Origin: Rhizobium sp. CCGE 510
GTDB lineage: Bacteria; Pseudomonadota; Alphaproteobacteria; Rhizobiales; Rhizobiaceae
DNA: 64,000 bases
Direction: 5' to 3'
NCBI RefSeq assembly: GCF_000292525.1
Contig: NZ_AEYF01000013.1
Coordinates: 36,796 to 100,795, forward strand
Numbering within the stretch: position 1 is the stretch's first letter; each line of letters opens with the position of its first letter. The notes under the pieces were generated by a model that was not told the origin of the DNA, did not search any database, and saw only the letters and a list, made by a program, of their open reading frames with translations. Positions 1-8,582 of the stretch are shown here, in pieces. The translations under genes were made by a program, and so were the position numbers.

Positions 1-931
1 AGCCGGTGACGAGGGCCGCGACCTTCTGCTCTTCCTTGACCTTCCAGTTGATGTATTCCTCGATATCGGGATGGTCGATATCGACGACCACCATCTTCGC
101 CGCACGGCGCGTCGTGCCGCCCGATTTGATGGCGCCCGCTGCACGGTCGCCGATCTTCAGGAAGCTCATCAGGCCGGAGGAGCGGCCGCCGCCGGAAAGC
201 TTTTCGCCTTCGCCGCGCAGCATCGAGAAGTTGGAGCCGGTGCCGGAGCCGTATTTGAACAGGCGCGCTTCACGCACCCAAAGGTCCATGATGCCGCCTT
301 CGTTGACGAGATCGTCCTCGACCGACTGGATGAAGCAGGCATGCGGCTGCGGGTGTTCGTAGGCCGACTTGGACTTGGTCAGCTTGCCGGTGAAGGGGTC
401 GACATAGAAATGGCCCTGGCCGGGGCCATCGATGCCATAGGCCCAGTGCAGGCCGGTGTTGAACCATTGCGGCGAGTTCGGGGCAACGCGCTGGGTGGCG
501 AGCATATAGGCAAGCTCATCCTTGAAGGCCGAAGCATCTTCCTCGGAGGAGAAATAGCCGCCCTTCCAGCCCCAATAGGTCCAGGTGCCGGCAAGACGGT
601 CGAACACCTGGCGCGCATCGATTTCGGAGCCGGTCTGCTCGTCCTTGGACAGGGTCTTCAGCGCCGCATCGTCGGGAACGGAGCGCCACAGGAAGGAAGG
701 AACGTCGTTTTCCTCGACCTTCTTCAGCCGGGTGGGGACGCCGGCCTTGCGGAAATACTTCTGCGCCAGAACATCGGTCGCGACCTGGGAGAACTGCGCG
801 GGAACGTCGATATTCTCGAGGCGGAACACGATCGAACCATCGGGGTTCTTGATCTCGCTCGTCGCCTTGCGGAATTCGATATCCGCATAGGCGCCTTGTC
901 CGGGCTTCGTGAAACGACGTTCGATGCGCAT
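1..931 (-). CDS. nrdJ: Vitamin B12-dependent class II ribonucleotide reductase, N-terminal part
   Basis: Reduces ribonucleotides to deoxyribonucleotides using adenosylcobalamin, in the cytoplasm. The gene starts with ATG at 931 and runs off the left edge, so only about 310 N-terminal residues are seen. The protein begins MRIERRFTKPGQGAY and contains PHACFIQSVEDD near residue 197, whose Cys199 is the expected redox cysteine, and KYGSGTGSNFS near residue 227, both typical of the class II catalytic barrel. No anaerobic or class I partner is visible. A GC-rich hairpin (950-975) lies just upstream. No cobalamin riboswitch was recognised. The identification is firm; the C-terminal half is not in the window. 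Confidence 0.93.
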   Translation of the reverse strand, partial: MRIERRFTKPGQGAYADIEFRKATSEIKNPDGSIVFRLENIDVPAQFSQVATDVLAQKYFRKAGVPTRLKKVEENDVPSFLWRSVPDDAALKTLSKDEQTGSEIDARQVFDRLAGTWTYWGWKGGYFSSEEDASAFKDELAYMLATQRVAPNSPQWFNTGLHWAYGIDGPGQGHFYVDPFTGKLTKSKSAYEHPQPHACFIQSVEDDLVNEGGIMDLWVREARLFKYGSGTGSNFSMLRGEGEKLSGGGRSSGLMSFLKIGDRAAGAIKSGGTTRRAAKMVVVDIDHPDIEEYINWKVKEEQKVAALVTG

Positions 932-1520
932 GGTCTTGACCTCGTGTTGGCGCCCGGTCCCCGCGACCGGGGCGCAAAATTCCTATCCGGCGGCACTTTG
1001 TCGTCGTGCAGCCAGTCTCGTTTCCGTATTGTCACAGGGGTGTCATCCGGAGATGCCCTTCCTGTATCTTGTGGTGATGGTGGCTGCAAACGCTAAATAT
1101 AGTATTAACAGCTTATTATCGCCAGTCCTGATGTCACTTTTTTTGGAGGCTGAAAATCGCGCAGAAATCCCGTCAGGCCTGTTTCCGTTCCCGGCACATC
1201 GCCCTGATTCTGCATCCAATTTTTCAAAAGGGAACCGGTCTCGTTACCTCCGGTCCTGTCGCCGCCGCAACATCAGAGACAGTAAGTTTGAAACAGGTGA
1301 TTCCGTCAAGGGCTGGCCGTTAATTGATTGCTAACCACAACATCTTGTGGATGCGCCTGTGAAGATTGGGGAAAGCCGGGGAGCCCTGATATAACAATGA
1401 CTTGCAGGCGTCGCCGGCTAAGGAAAGGCCTGGAACGGCAAAAAAGCGTCTTGCGGCAAATCTTGTGATGGCATTTTCGCCGCAAATCGGCCTGCTGATT
1501 CGGCGCGGAAATTGCACTCT
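932..1520. other. Intergenic region upstream of nrdJ, no gene seen
   Basis: About 590 bases without a convincing gene. They hold the nrdJ upstream region: a bulged GC hairpin at 950-975, runs of A/T around 1090-1145 and two sequences resembling NrdR boxes (1059-1074 and 1335-1350). The short open frames here lack ribosome binding sites and codon bias. Confidence 0.6.
1335..1350. promoter_or_regulatory. Candidate NrdR box
   Basis: CCACAACATCTTGTGG is a dyad with 6-bp perfect arms and matches about 12 of 16 positions of the NrdR consensus acaCwAtATaTwGtGt as I recall it. A weaker relative lies at 1059-1074. Usual NrdR sites come in pairs about three helical turns apart, which is not seen here, and this copy is 400 bp from the nrdJ start, so the assignment is tentative. 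Confidence 0.3.
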
Positions 1521-2111
1521 TCAGAGCGCATCGATGGCAATGGTGACGATGGCGACGCCGATCGGTCTGTCTTCGTCATCCATGACGACGAAGCTCGCCT
1601 GGGTTTCAAGCATCTGGGTGGATTCGTTGCGTTCCGCCCGGTCGATGAAGATCTCGCGGGAGCCGTTGGCGAAGGTTCTGAGGTACTTCTCCTCGTCGCC
1701 CTGCCAATAGTCGGTAGTGATGGTGCTTTGCCCCACGTTCAGCCCGTGACTGTCGGTGACGAAGAATTCGACGATCGCCCCCTGCGAGGCGTCCTGCCTG
1801 GTTTTCAGGTAATGCGACACGGATTTGTCGAGCAGCAGCTTGACCATCTGCAGATGGTGCTGATCGACCTCCGACCGGTAGGTCTCGTCGAGCACCCGCA
1901 TATCCATTTCGCTGACATCGCGGAACTGTGCGTTCTGCTCGGCGATGGCTTTCAGCACCAGCGGCGTTTCCACCATCGGCCGGACCTGCGTCTCGACATA
2001 GTCGCGCACGAGGGGAATATAGGCAGGCTCGGCGCGGGCGGGCGCCAGCGAAAACAGACATGCCGCCAACCCGACGGCCATACTCGTTCTCATACGCCCC
2101 CACCGCGCCAT
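1521..2111 (-). CDS. Exported protein, sensor-like periplasmic domain, function unknown
   Basis: A 196-residue protein with a clear Sec signal: a basic start, a hydrophobic stretch and an A-R-A cleavage site near residue 27. The mature part is acidic and mixed helix/strand, ending in a strand-rich segment around FVVMDDEDRPIGVAIVTI, which resembles the end of a cache/PAS-like sensor fold. There is no transmitter, kinase or GGDEF domain, so it would be a free periplasmic protein. ATG at 2111 is preceded by GGGAAG; a second ATG at 2093 would also leave a full signal peptide. It stands alone between nrdJ and gpt. The fold suggestion is inference only. Confidence 0.75.
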   Translation of the reverse strand: MARWGRMRTSMAVGLAACLFSLAPARAEPAYIPLVRDYVETQVRPMVETPLVLKAIAEQNAQFRDVSEMDMRVLDETYRSEVDQHHLQMVKLLLDKSVSHYLKTRQDASQGAIVEFFVTDSHGLNVGQSTITTDYWQGDEEKYLRTFANGSREIFIDRAERNESTQMLETQASFVVMDDEDRPIGVAIVTIAIDAL

Positions 2112-2301
2112 GTTACTTCCCTATGCCGTATCGTCGCTGCACGCTTTAAGCGCAAATTGACGCGATTCGCACGCTGCCTAGTATATGAGCATAAGTTAAA
2201 ATAGATGTGCAGATCCAGATAGCGGATTCACGAGGCCCCGCGGACAAAATCTGGAACAATTTCAAGTGGTAAATACGAGGATCGCGCGCTCTGATCGGCG
2301 A

Positions 2302-2796
2302 TCAGCGCGGGCCCTTGGCGATCGGCTCCTGATAGGTGAAGCCCATGTCCCAAGGGAAGTAGATCCAGGTATCCTGGCTCACCTCGGTGATGAAGGTATC
2401 GATCGTGGGAACACCCTTCGGTTTGGCATAGACGCAGGCGAAATGCGCCCTCGGCATCATGGTGCGCACCTGAACGGCGGTCTTGCCGGTGTCGGTCAGA
2501 TCGTCGACGACGAGCACGCCTTCGCCGCCATTTTCCTGAAGCTCGGGTGCTATTCCCTTGAGCAGCGTCATGTCGCCCTGGTTCACATAGTCATGATAGG
2601 AGGCGACGCAGACGGTCTCGATCAGCCGGATGTTCAGTTCGCGCGAGATGATCGCGGCCGGGACGAGGCCGCCGCGGGTGATGCAGACGATCGCCTTGAA
2701 CGTCTGGTCGAGGCCGGCAAGCCGCCAGGCAAGGGCGCGCGCATCGCGGTGGAACTGATCCCAGGAAACGGGAAAGGCTTTATCGGGAAGGGACAT
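2302..2796 (-). CDS. gpt: Xanthine (guanine) phosphoribosyltransferase
   Basis: Purine salvage enzyme that makes XMP or GMP from the free base and PRPP. The 164-residue protein carries the type I phosphoribosyltransferase PRPP loop [13 protein letters not shown] near residue 100 and the early [10 protein letters not shown] segment, as in E. coli Gpt. The open frame continues upstream to 2955, but the ATG at 2796 ([14 protein letters not shown]) matches the family start; the upstream extension lies in a tandem repeat and is not coding. It is transcribed alone. Confidence 0.9.
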   Translation of the reverse strand: MSLPDKAFPVSWDQFHRDARALAWRLAGLDQTFKAIVCITRGGLVPAAIISRELNIRLIETVCVASYHDYVNQGDMTLLKGIAPELQENGGEGVLVVDDLTDTGKTAVQVRTMMPRAHFACVYAKPKGVPTIDTFITEVSQDTWIYFPWDMGFTYQEPIAKGPR

Positions 2797-2891
2797 CGGG
2801 CTGCTCCGCGGCATGAAAAAACAACACGCCGTTCGCCGGCGACCGGACGAACTCCAGGCGGCGATGGCAAAACGCAAATCGCGCAGCCGGA

Positions 2892-2945
2892 ACTGCGCGA
2901 GATCGCGAGCTGCACTGCGCGAGTTCGCGAGCTGCAACGCGCGAG
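2892..2945. repeat. 22-bp tandem repeat, about 2.5 copies
   Basis: The unit ACTGCGCGAGATCGCGAGCT plus GC occurs at 2892-2913 and again at 2914-2935 with one mismatch. It is followed by a partial third copy to 2945. Each unit contains the near-palindrome GCGCGAGATCGCG. The array lies between the gpt start and the end of the universal stress gene, about 100 bp upstream of the gpt ATG. Confidence 0.7.
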
Positions 2946-3034
2946 ATGTGGCCAAGGCTCGAAGCCGTCATCGGTCGCCGCAATTAACGGAATTTGCCGG
3001 CAAAAGGCAAGAGCGGCGATGATCGCTGCAACCG

Positions 3035-3877
3035 TCAACGCGACAACAGCGTCAGCGCCGTCATCGACTGCAGCAAGGTCTTCGTCGTGCCGCCGAAAAT
3101 CATCTGCCAGAGCCAGGAATGCGTGTAGGCGCCCATCACCAGAAGATCGATGCTGTCGTCCGAAAGCCGGTTCTCGATCACATGCGAGGTGTTTTTGTCG
3201 ACGCTTCGGGCTGTCGCAAGCGTCGTTTTCACGCCGTGGCGGGCGAGCGTCGCGGCGATCTCGGCGCCTGGCGTCAGCGGCGATTGCAGTGCTGTGTCGG
3301 CCGGATCGACCGAAAAGATCTCCACCTCGTCGGCAGCCTTGAGGATCGGCAGCGCGTCGAAGGTGGCGCGTGCCACCTCTTTCGAGCCGTTCCAGGCGAT
3401 CAGCACGCGCTTGATCGGCTTCGGCTGCCGGATGACATAGGGGATTATCAGCACCGGCCGGCCGGTTTCAAACAGGAAGCTGTCGACGTCGACATGACTG
3501 TCGGAGGGTTTGGCCGGGTCGGCCTGCGAGGCGATCAGCAGATCGGCGCTGCGCGCGCTTTCGATCAGCGGTGCGGAGCCGTAGCCGGTGGATGTTGCAA
3601 AGCTGCGCCATTCGGAGGAGCCACCCGATGCTTCAGCCTTGGCGCGAAAGATCCGCTCCACCGCCATCGTTTCGCCGTGCGCCATATCCTGCAGCGCCTG
3701 CACGGCGACCGGATCGGGGATTTCCATCGGCGCCACCAGCGGCACGGCGGAGATGGTTTCGGCATGCAGACCGATCACATGGGAGCCGCTTTCGGCGGCG
3801 AAGGCAAAGGCGAAATCGGCAACCGCGCTGCTATTGTCCGCTGTATCGAGAATGGCGAGAATGGTTTTGTAAGACAT
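3035..3877 (-). CDS. Universal stress protein, tandem UspA domains
   Basis: A 280-residue cytoplasmic stress protein with two UspA folds. The first domain starts MSYKTILAILD. The second starts around residue 155 at KRVLIAWNGSKEVARA and ends with the nucleotide-binding loop GAYTHSWLWQMIFGGTT, close to the G-2x-G-9x-G-S/T motif. The start at 3877 has AGGAG six bases upstream; the longer frame to 3958 has no such site. Such proteins are typically induced by stress or starvation, but no promoter signal could be assigned here. Confidence 0.88.
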   Translation of the reverse strand: MSYKTILAILDTADNSSAVADFAFAFAAESGSHVIGLHAETISAVPLVAPMEIPDPVAVQALQDMAHGETMAVERIFRAKAEASGGSSEWRSFATSTGYGSAPLIESARSADLLIASQADPAKPSDSHVDVDSFLFETGRPVLIIPYVIRQPKPIKRVLIAWNGSKEVARATFDALPILKAADEVEIFSVDPADTALQSPLTPGAEIAATLARHGVKTTLATARSVDKNTSHVIENRLSDDSIDLLVMGAYTHSWLWQMIFGGTTKTLLQSMTALTLLSR

Positions 3878-3985
3878 ATCAATTCTCCTTGCGCTGAAAT
3901 GGCGTGCGCGAGGGAAGGAATGCACCGGACCGTTCTTCCGTTCCTTGACGGAGATCAAGCTCGGTCCCCGGTTCCGGCATAGTCC

Positions 3986-4762
3986 TCAAGCCTCGGCGGA
4001 ATGGTTTTCGGCAATGTCCTTTCGCTGGCGGATGGCGTCGATCATGGCGTGCACCTCGGCGCCGGCCGCATCGATCGCCGCCTGCGAGCGACCGCGCACG
4101 ACGATCTCGGTCGAGAATTTCTGGCCGATATATCGGGGGTAGGAACCGATGCTGGTGTCCGGATGGGCTTTCTGGATTGCGGTCAAGGGCGTGCCGATCT
4201 CGCCTTCGCCGTAAGGGCAGGCGATGGCGAGCGACAGCACCGGCGTGCCGGTTCGAAGCGTCGGCAGCACATTGTCGACCATTGCCTGGAAGACCTGCGG
4301 AACGCCGGCCATCACATGGACATTGCCGATGATGAAGCCCGGCGCCGTCGACACCGGATTGGCGATATGGACAGATCCGCGCGGCATGCGCGCCATGCGC
4401 TGGCGCGCCTCGGTGAATTCCATCTCGCGGCGACGGTACATATCGGCAAGCAGCCTCATCGCCTCTTCATCATATTCGCAGGGCACGCCGAACGCCTTGG
4501 AAATGGCATCGGCGGTGATGTCGTCATGTGTCGGCCCGATGCCGCCTGACGTGAAGACGTAGTCATATTGAGCGCGAAGCGCGTTCAGCGCCTCGACGAT
4601 CGCCTCCTCGTCGTCGGCGACGATGCGCACCTCCTTGAGGTCGATGCCGGAAAGCGTGAGCAGGTCGGCGAGATGGCCGATATTCTTGTCCTTGGTGCGG
4701 CCGGAAAGAAGTTCGTCGCCGATGGCGAGCATGGCGGCGGTGACGACGATGGCATGGCTCAT
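3986..4762 (-). CDS. CinA/MoaB-type molybdopterin-binding domain protein
   Basis: A 258-residue protein with the MoCF-binding domain: AIGDELLSGRTKDKN at the N-terminus and TSGGIGPTHDDIT near residue 73, the signature of CinA-like competence/damage proteins and MogA. The C-terminal PncC-type nicotinamide-nucleotide amidase domain of full CinA is absent, so this is the short stand-alone form, which in other bacteria is linked to nucleotide pyrophosphatase activity. ATG at 4762 gives MSHAIVVTAA; the frame is open to 4831 but the extension lacks family similarity. Exact substrate is unknown. Confidence 0.82.
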   Translation of the reverse strand: MSHAIVVTAAMLAIGDELLSGRTKDKNIGHLADLLTLSGIDLKEVRIVADDEEAIVEALNALRAQYDYVFTSGGIGPTHDDITADAISKAFGVPCEYDEEAMRLLADMYRRREMEFTEARQRMARMPRGSVHIANPVSTAPGFIIGNVHVMAGVPQVFQAMVDNVLPTLRTGTPVLSLAIACPYGEGEIGTPLTAIQKAHPDTSIGSYPRYIGQKFSTEIVVRGRSQAAIDAAGAEVHAMIDAIRQRKDIAENHSAEA

Positions 4763-4825
4763 GGGATTTTCCGTGAAATGAGGCTGGTGAATAGGTAGCG
4801 CCCTTCGGCCGCTTTGCAAACAGCC

Positions 4826-4936
4826 GAGCATGATGCCGAAAAGTGTAAGCGGTTTTCGGACGACATCATGCTCTCACTACATAATTTATAACCGGATTCA
4901 GATTTAGGTCGACCGGTCTAAAATCTGAATCCGGTT
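4826..4936. repeat. RIME1-like double palindrome
   Basis: Two large palindromes in tandem. The first pairs GAGCATGATG at 4826-4835 with CATCATGCTC at 4864-4873, and also pairs GAAAA with TTTTC inside. The second pairs 16 bases at 4890-4905 with 4921-4936 perfectly, around an inner GGTCGACCGGTC. Length (about 110 bp) and two-palindrome layout match the Rhizobium-specific intergenic mosaic element RIME1 described in rhizobia. It lies between the CinA-like gene and wrbA. Confidence 0.75.
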
Positions 4937-5099
4937 CTAGCAGGCGCGTTCATTCCAGCCGGAATGAGAAGCGCAAGTGAATTTTGGTCTACGGGCGTTG
5001 AACACTGCGTTCTTCAAGGCGGGGCTGTGTGCGGATGAACTCGCTGATAGAATCTTCCCGACCATGACATTCAACCCACTGCGTGAAGGAAGATCGAAG

Positions 5100-5696
5100 A
5101 TGGCGAAGGTTCTCGTCCTTTATTATTCGGCTTACGGCCACATCGAAACCATGGCCTATGCGGTTGCTGAAGGCGCCAAGTCGGCCGGAGCCGACGTCAC
5201 CGTCAAGCGCGTTCCGGAACTGGTTCCGGAAGAAGTCGCCAAGGCTTCCTACTACAAGGTCGACCAGGCCGCTCCGATCGCTACCGTCGAAGAATTGGCG
5301 GACTATGACGCGATCATCGTCGGCGCCGGCACCCGCTTCGGCACGGTCGCTTCGCAGATGCGCAATTTCTGGGATCAGACGGGCGGCCTCTGGTTCGCCG
5401 GCAAACTCGTCGGCAAGCTCGGTTCGGTCTTCACCTCTTCGGCAACCCAGCACGGCGGCCAGGAATCGACCATCCTCGGCTTCATCCCGACCTTCCTGCA
5501 CCAGGGCATGGTCGTTGCCGGCCTGCCTTATGCCTTCCAGGGCCAGATGGGCACCGAGGAAGTCAAGGGCGGCTCGCCCTACGGCGCCTCCACCATCACC
5601 AACGGCGACGGCTCGCGCCAGCCTTCCGAGATCGAACTCGAAGGCGCGAAATACCAAGGCGCCCATGTCGCCAAGCTTGCTGCCAAGCTCGCCTGA
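5100..5696 (+). CDS. wrbA: NAD(P)H:quinone oxidoreductase, WrbA type
   Basis: FMN-dependent two-electron quinone reductase that avoids semiquinone radicals. The 198-residue length fits the family (about 199). The FMN phosphate loop is in the N-terminal strand [16 protein letters not shown], and the typical segments [19 protein letters not shown] and [12 protein letters not shown] follow. The ATG at 5100 is preceded by GAAGGAAG, and the longer frame from 4977 has no support. A strong terminator follows 20 bases after the stop. Confidence 0.94.
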   Translation: MAKVLVLYYSAYGHIETMAYAVAEGAKSAGADVTVKRVPELVPEEVAKASYYKVDQAAPIATVEELADYDAIIVGAGTRFGTVASQMRNFWDQTGGLWFAGKLVGKLGSVFTSSATQHGGQESTILGFIPTFLHQGMVVAGLPYAFQGQMGTEEVKGGSPYGASTITNGDGSRQPSEIELEGAKYQGAHVAKLAAKLA

Positions 5697-5714
5697 TCTT
5701 TGACGCGGAATGAT

Positions 5715-5750
5715 AAGGCGCGGCGAGCGTAAGCTTGCCGCGCCTTTTTT
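5715..5750 (+). terminator. Rho-independent terminator after wrbA
   Basis: Perfect 10-bp stem AAGGCGCGGC (5715-5724) with GCCGCGCCTT (5737-5746), extended inward by GAGC/GCTT around a GTAA tetraloop, then a run of T residues to 5750. Confidence 0.9.
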
Positions 5751-5849
5751 ATTTTATCCCTTGGAGATTGGCGGCGGCTTGTATCGTCTTCAGCGGTTTG
5801 GTCACGTCGCATCACGCCGTCTGGCCACGATCTTATGCAAATCCAATAA

Positions 5850-6139
5850 TGGTGCGGACGGCGGGGGTCGAACCCGCAAAGCCTAGGCCGAGGGATTTTC
5901 TTACCAGCTACGGCTTTCGCCGCCGCCTTCCGGCGTTTGTGGTCTGGACTATACCTTCACCCTAGCGTCTGCCTTAGGTGCTGCCCGTCTAGTCTCTACA
6001 CCTTCCCCTTGCGGGGCTTGGCTCGGGATTGCCATCTGAAAGGTTTCCCCGACTTTGAGCAGTTCTACATCAGGCGTTTCCGCCAGTGCACTCAATTTTG
6101 TTTTAAGTCCCTTGTGTCTACCAATTCCACCACGTCCGC
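5850..6139 (-). tRNA. tRNA-Leu(UAA), interrupted by a group I intron
   Basis: On the minus strand the 5' exon (6139-6105) is a tRNA-Leu start with acceptor GCGGACG, D-arm GGTGGAATTGGTAGACAC and the anticodon 5' side AGGGACTT. The 3' exon (5899-5850) resumes AAAATCCCT, then a variable arm, T-arm GCGGGTTCGACCCCCGC, acceptor CGTCCGC, discriminator A and an encoded CCA. Joined, the exons form a normal 85-nt type II tRNA with loop CUUAAAA and anticodon UAA. Because the gene is split by 205 nt, simple tRNA finders may miss it. Confidence 0.95.
5900..6104 (-). ncRNA. Group I self-splicing intron in tRNA-Leu(UAA)
   Basis: A 205-nt intron inserted between anticodon bases U34 and A35. On the minus strand it shows the group I core: P4 region AATCCCGAGCCAAGCCCC, P6/P7 region GGTGTAGAGACTAGACGG, CACCTAAGGCAGACGCTA and GGTGAAGGTATAGTCCAG. 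P1 can form between exon ACUU and intron GAGU, giving the U-G pair at the 5' splice site, and the intron ends in G. The core resembles the Azoarcus tRNA-Ile and cyanobacterial tRNA-Leu introns (subgroup IC3). There is no internal homing endonuclease frame. Splicing is inferred, not shown. Confidence 0.93.
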
Positions 6140-6625
6140 GTGGGTATCTTCCTGCTAACAAAGCGGGACGGTTTTCTCAACCGATATTCAGGGGTTGGGA
6201 TGCGATTCCGTTTCAAAGTCTGGAGACCTCAATCACTCCTCTACGATTTTATATCGGCTTGGAAAGACGAGGGTCGGATATTGGGCGTTGGGAACATGGC
6301 TTTCCAAAACGATGCTCGCTTCGAATGTCCAGCTGAATTCGGAAATAAAGCAACGATTCGGCCTGCTGATCACCGCTTTGAAAAGCAACGAACGGCACGA
6401 AGGTTCAGATTTACCTTGCCGCATGCGAAGGCGCGACGATCGATCGCGAAACTTCATGCCAGTCAGCATAGAAAACTTGGCACAACCCTTAGACACAAGC
6501 TTGTTGAATTTAGCAGGACATTGGGACAAAGTACCGGCTGGGGTAGTGTTTGCGATTTCTACTGTGCAATACGTGCACTTCACTTTTCATCGTGAACGCC
6601 GGACATGTGGTGACTAAAGGGCAAA
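6140..6625. other. Intergenic region, no gene seen
   Basis: About 485 bases of lower GC content than the neighbours. They contain the promoter side of the minus-strand tRNA-Leu and the upstream region of the plus-strand regulator at 6626. Three overlapping open frames exist but none has a convincing ribosome binding site or codon bias. Confidence 0.6.
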
Positions 6626-8557
6626 ATGGCTTTTGTTCTGAAGACCTTCGGGACGTTGCAGCTCGTTGACGGGGATGGGAACGCTGTCGCGTTTCCCGAG
6701 AAAGGGCTGTTGCTTCTCGCGTATTTGTTCACAACCGATCAAGGTTCGGCGGATCGAGCGACCTTGGCTCGCTTTCTTTGGGGCGAGGCCGACAGGGACG
6801 TTGCACTTTCGACTTTACGCAAGGTGATTTCGCGAATTAAGGCCCGTCAAAACGATCTCGGGGTAAACATCCTCTCCTCTCACGGCAACATGCTCACCCT
6901 CGACCAGGCGTCTCTGTCCTCCGATATGTTGCTGTCCGACAAGGACGAAGAGGTTGAGCCGTTCTCCCGACTGAGACAGCTGGTGAAACTGATGAACCAG
7001 CCTTTTCTGGGGCCGGTTCACAGCCATAGCCGTCATTTTCAGCGGTGGCTTGCCGAACGGGAAAACGACCATATCGAGCGTCTCGCAAATACGTTGAGAA
7101 CGGCGTCCCGATTGGCCCAGTCGCGAACGGAATCCGAACTCGTGAAGAAGGCCGCGCTTATCCTGTTTCGGACCGAGCCGAAGGATCCGGAAACGCTGCA
7201 ATTCCTCATACGGATCTTCAACGCGGAAGAGGAAGTTGAATCCCTTCGCAGCTATTTCGAGCAGCGGCGCAGTTCAACTTCGAAAGGCATGGCCGCGCGC
7301 ACCGGATCCGATGACGGTGACGCAAAATCTCGCCGTTCGACATCCATGTCGTCGAAGGCGAAACTCGAGGCGGCTCTTCCCCTCGGGCCGGACGATATCC
7401 GCATTGCCATTCCCCGCTTGGTGCTGCTTCCGCCCAGGAACCAATCCGCTCGGCCGCAAGCCGGTTTTCTAGCCGCATCGTTGGTGGAGGATATCACAAT
7501 CGGATTTTGCGTCTTCAACAGCCTGGAGGTCATCGCCCCGTATTCGGCGGTTCAGATCGGTCACCAGGTGGAGACGCAGAAGGCCTTCTTTGAACGACAT
7601 CGCGTCAACTATATCCTCGACACGCGGATCAGCAGCAACGGCGATGAAGTGACGCTGTTCGCCCAACTGATCTTTTTCGATCAGAATCAAATTGTTTGGG
7701 CCGAAAGGTTCAGCCTCGATCGTATGGATCTCGCCAGAGACAGGAGAGTTGTTGCCCGACAGATCGCTCTCTCCGTGTCCAGCGAAATCGAGCGCCATGA
7801 GGCGTTGCGCGAAGATCTGAACCCGATCGCTTACCATCGATATCTTGTCGGCAGGCGGCACCTGGCGCGGCTGACACTTCCGAACCTGCGGCGCGCCCGC
7901 AAGGAAATGAAGGCCGCGCTCAGCGAAAGCCCCGATTTCGCCCCGGCGCAGAGTTCTATGGCGCGCACCTACTCCAAGGAATGGTTGCTGACGGCCCGAG
8001 GTGATATCGATCTTTTGCAATTGGCGGAGACTTTCGCAAAGCAGGCCACCAAGATGCGTTCGGACTTTGCCGACGGCTATCGCGAACTCGGTGTCGCCAA
8101 ACTGTTGCAGGGCGCCTTTGATGAAAGCGCCGAAGCGATGGAGGTGGCGGAAAGCCTTGCACCACACTACGCCGACGTGATTGCCGACTACGCGGACACG
8201 TTGGTTCATTGTTCGCTCCCCGCCATGGCCTTGCGAAAGATCGAGCGGGCAATCGAGCTGAACCCGCTCGGTCCCGATACCTATTTCTGGACTGCTGCGG
8301 GGGCAAACTATGCCCTCGGCGAATTCGAAGCTTCGCTGGACTATATTGGGCAGATGGCCGATCCCAGTTTAGCGGACAGGCTGTCCGCCGCAAGTTGGGC
8401 CATGTTGGGTCATCAGGACAAGGCACGGATCTTCGTACGAAGGTTTCGTGAAGGCAACCCGGACTTCGATGTGGACAAGTGGTTGTCTGCAGTTCCAAGT
8501 AAAGAGCAATGGCATAAAGATCTTTATCGTGAAGGCCTGAAGAAAGCTGGATTTTAA
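6626..8557 (+). CDS. Large wHTH-TolB_N-like-TPR regulator (SARP/CadC-like)
   Basis: A 643-residue protein. Residues 1-100 form an OmpR/SARP-type winged helix: KTFGTLQLVDGDG, a strand-helix entry, then LARFLWGEADRDVALSTLRKVISRIKA as recognition region. Residues about 250-390 (RIAIPRLVLLPPRN to ALSVSSEIE) look like the TolB_N-type domain found in CadC/adenylate-cyclase-like regulators. The C-terminal third (YHRYLVGRRHLARLT onward) is a row of TPR-like helices. There is no transmembrane segment. It is a probable cytoplasmic transcription factor whose TPR part senses a partner. A 72-aa gene follows 25 bp downstream and is the obvious candidate partner or target. Ligand and regulon are unknown. 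Confidence 0.82.
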   Translation: MAFVLKTFGTLQLVDGDGNAVAFPEKGLLLLAYLFTTDQGSADRATLARFLWGEADRDVALSTLRKVISRIKARQNDLGVNILSSHGNMLTLDQASLSSDMLLSDKDEEVEPFSRLRQLVKLMNQPFLGPVHSHSRHFQRWLAERENDHIERLANTLRTASRLAQSRTESELVKKAALILFRTEPKDPETLQFLIRIFNAEEEVESLRSYFEQRRSSTSKGMAARTGSDDGDAKSRRSTSMSSKAKLEAALPLGPDDIRIAIPRLVLLPPRNQSARPQAGFLAASLVEDITIGFCVFNSLEVIAPYSAVQIGHQVETQKAFFERHRVNYILDTRISSNGDEVTLFAQLIFFDQNQIVWAERFSLDRMDLARDRRVVARQIALSVSSEIERHEALREDLNPIAYHRYLVGRRHLARLTLPNLRRARKEMKAALSESPDFAPAQSSMARTYSKEWLLTARGDIDLLQLAETFAKQATKMRSDFADGYRELGVAKLLQGAFDESAEAMEVAESLAPHYADVIADYADTLVHCSLPAMALRKIERAIELNPLGPDTYFWTAAGANYALGEFEASLDYIGQMADPSLADRLSAASWAMLGHQDKARIFVRRFREGNPDFDVDKWLSAVPSKEQWHKDLYREGLKKAGF

Positions 8558-8582
8558 ACATCAATCGTTAGAGGGCAAAAAC

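Noticed and set aside
71..1096. 341-codon plus-strand open frame
   Set aside because: Antisense to nrdJ, whose N-terminus matches class II reductases.
932..1330. Cobalamin riboswitch upstream of nrdJ
   Set aside because: No B12-box or typical multi-stem layout could be found by eye, only a GC hairpin and AT-rich runs.
2302..2955. Long form of gpt starting at 2955
   Set aside because: The extra 53 codons lie in the tandem repeat region and have no counterpart in the enzyme family; ATG 2796 fits.
5847..6161. tRNA-Leu as an integration site or tmRNA-like gene
   Set aside because: No integrase, no repeated tRNA 3' end and no mobile genes nearby. The split is explained by a group I intron, and a tmRNA would need a tag-coding part that is absent.
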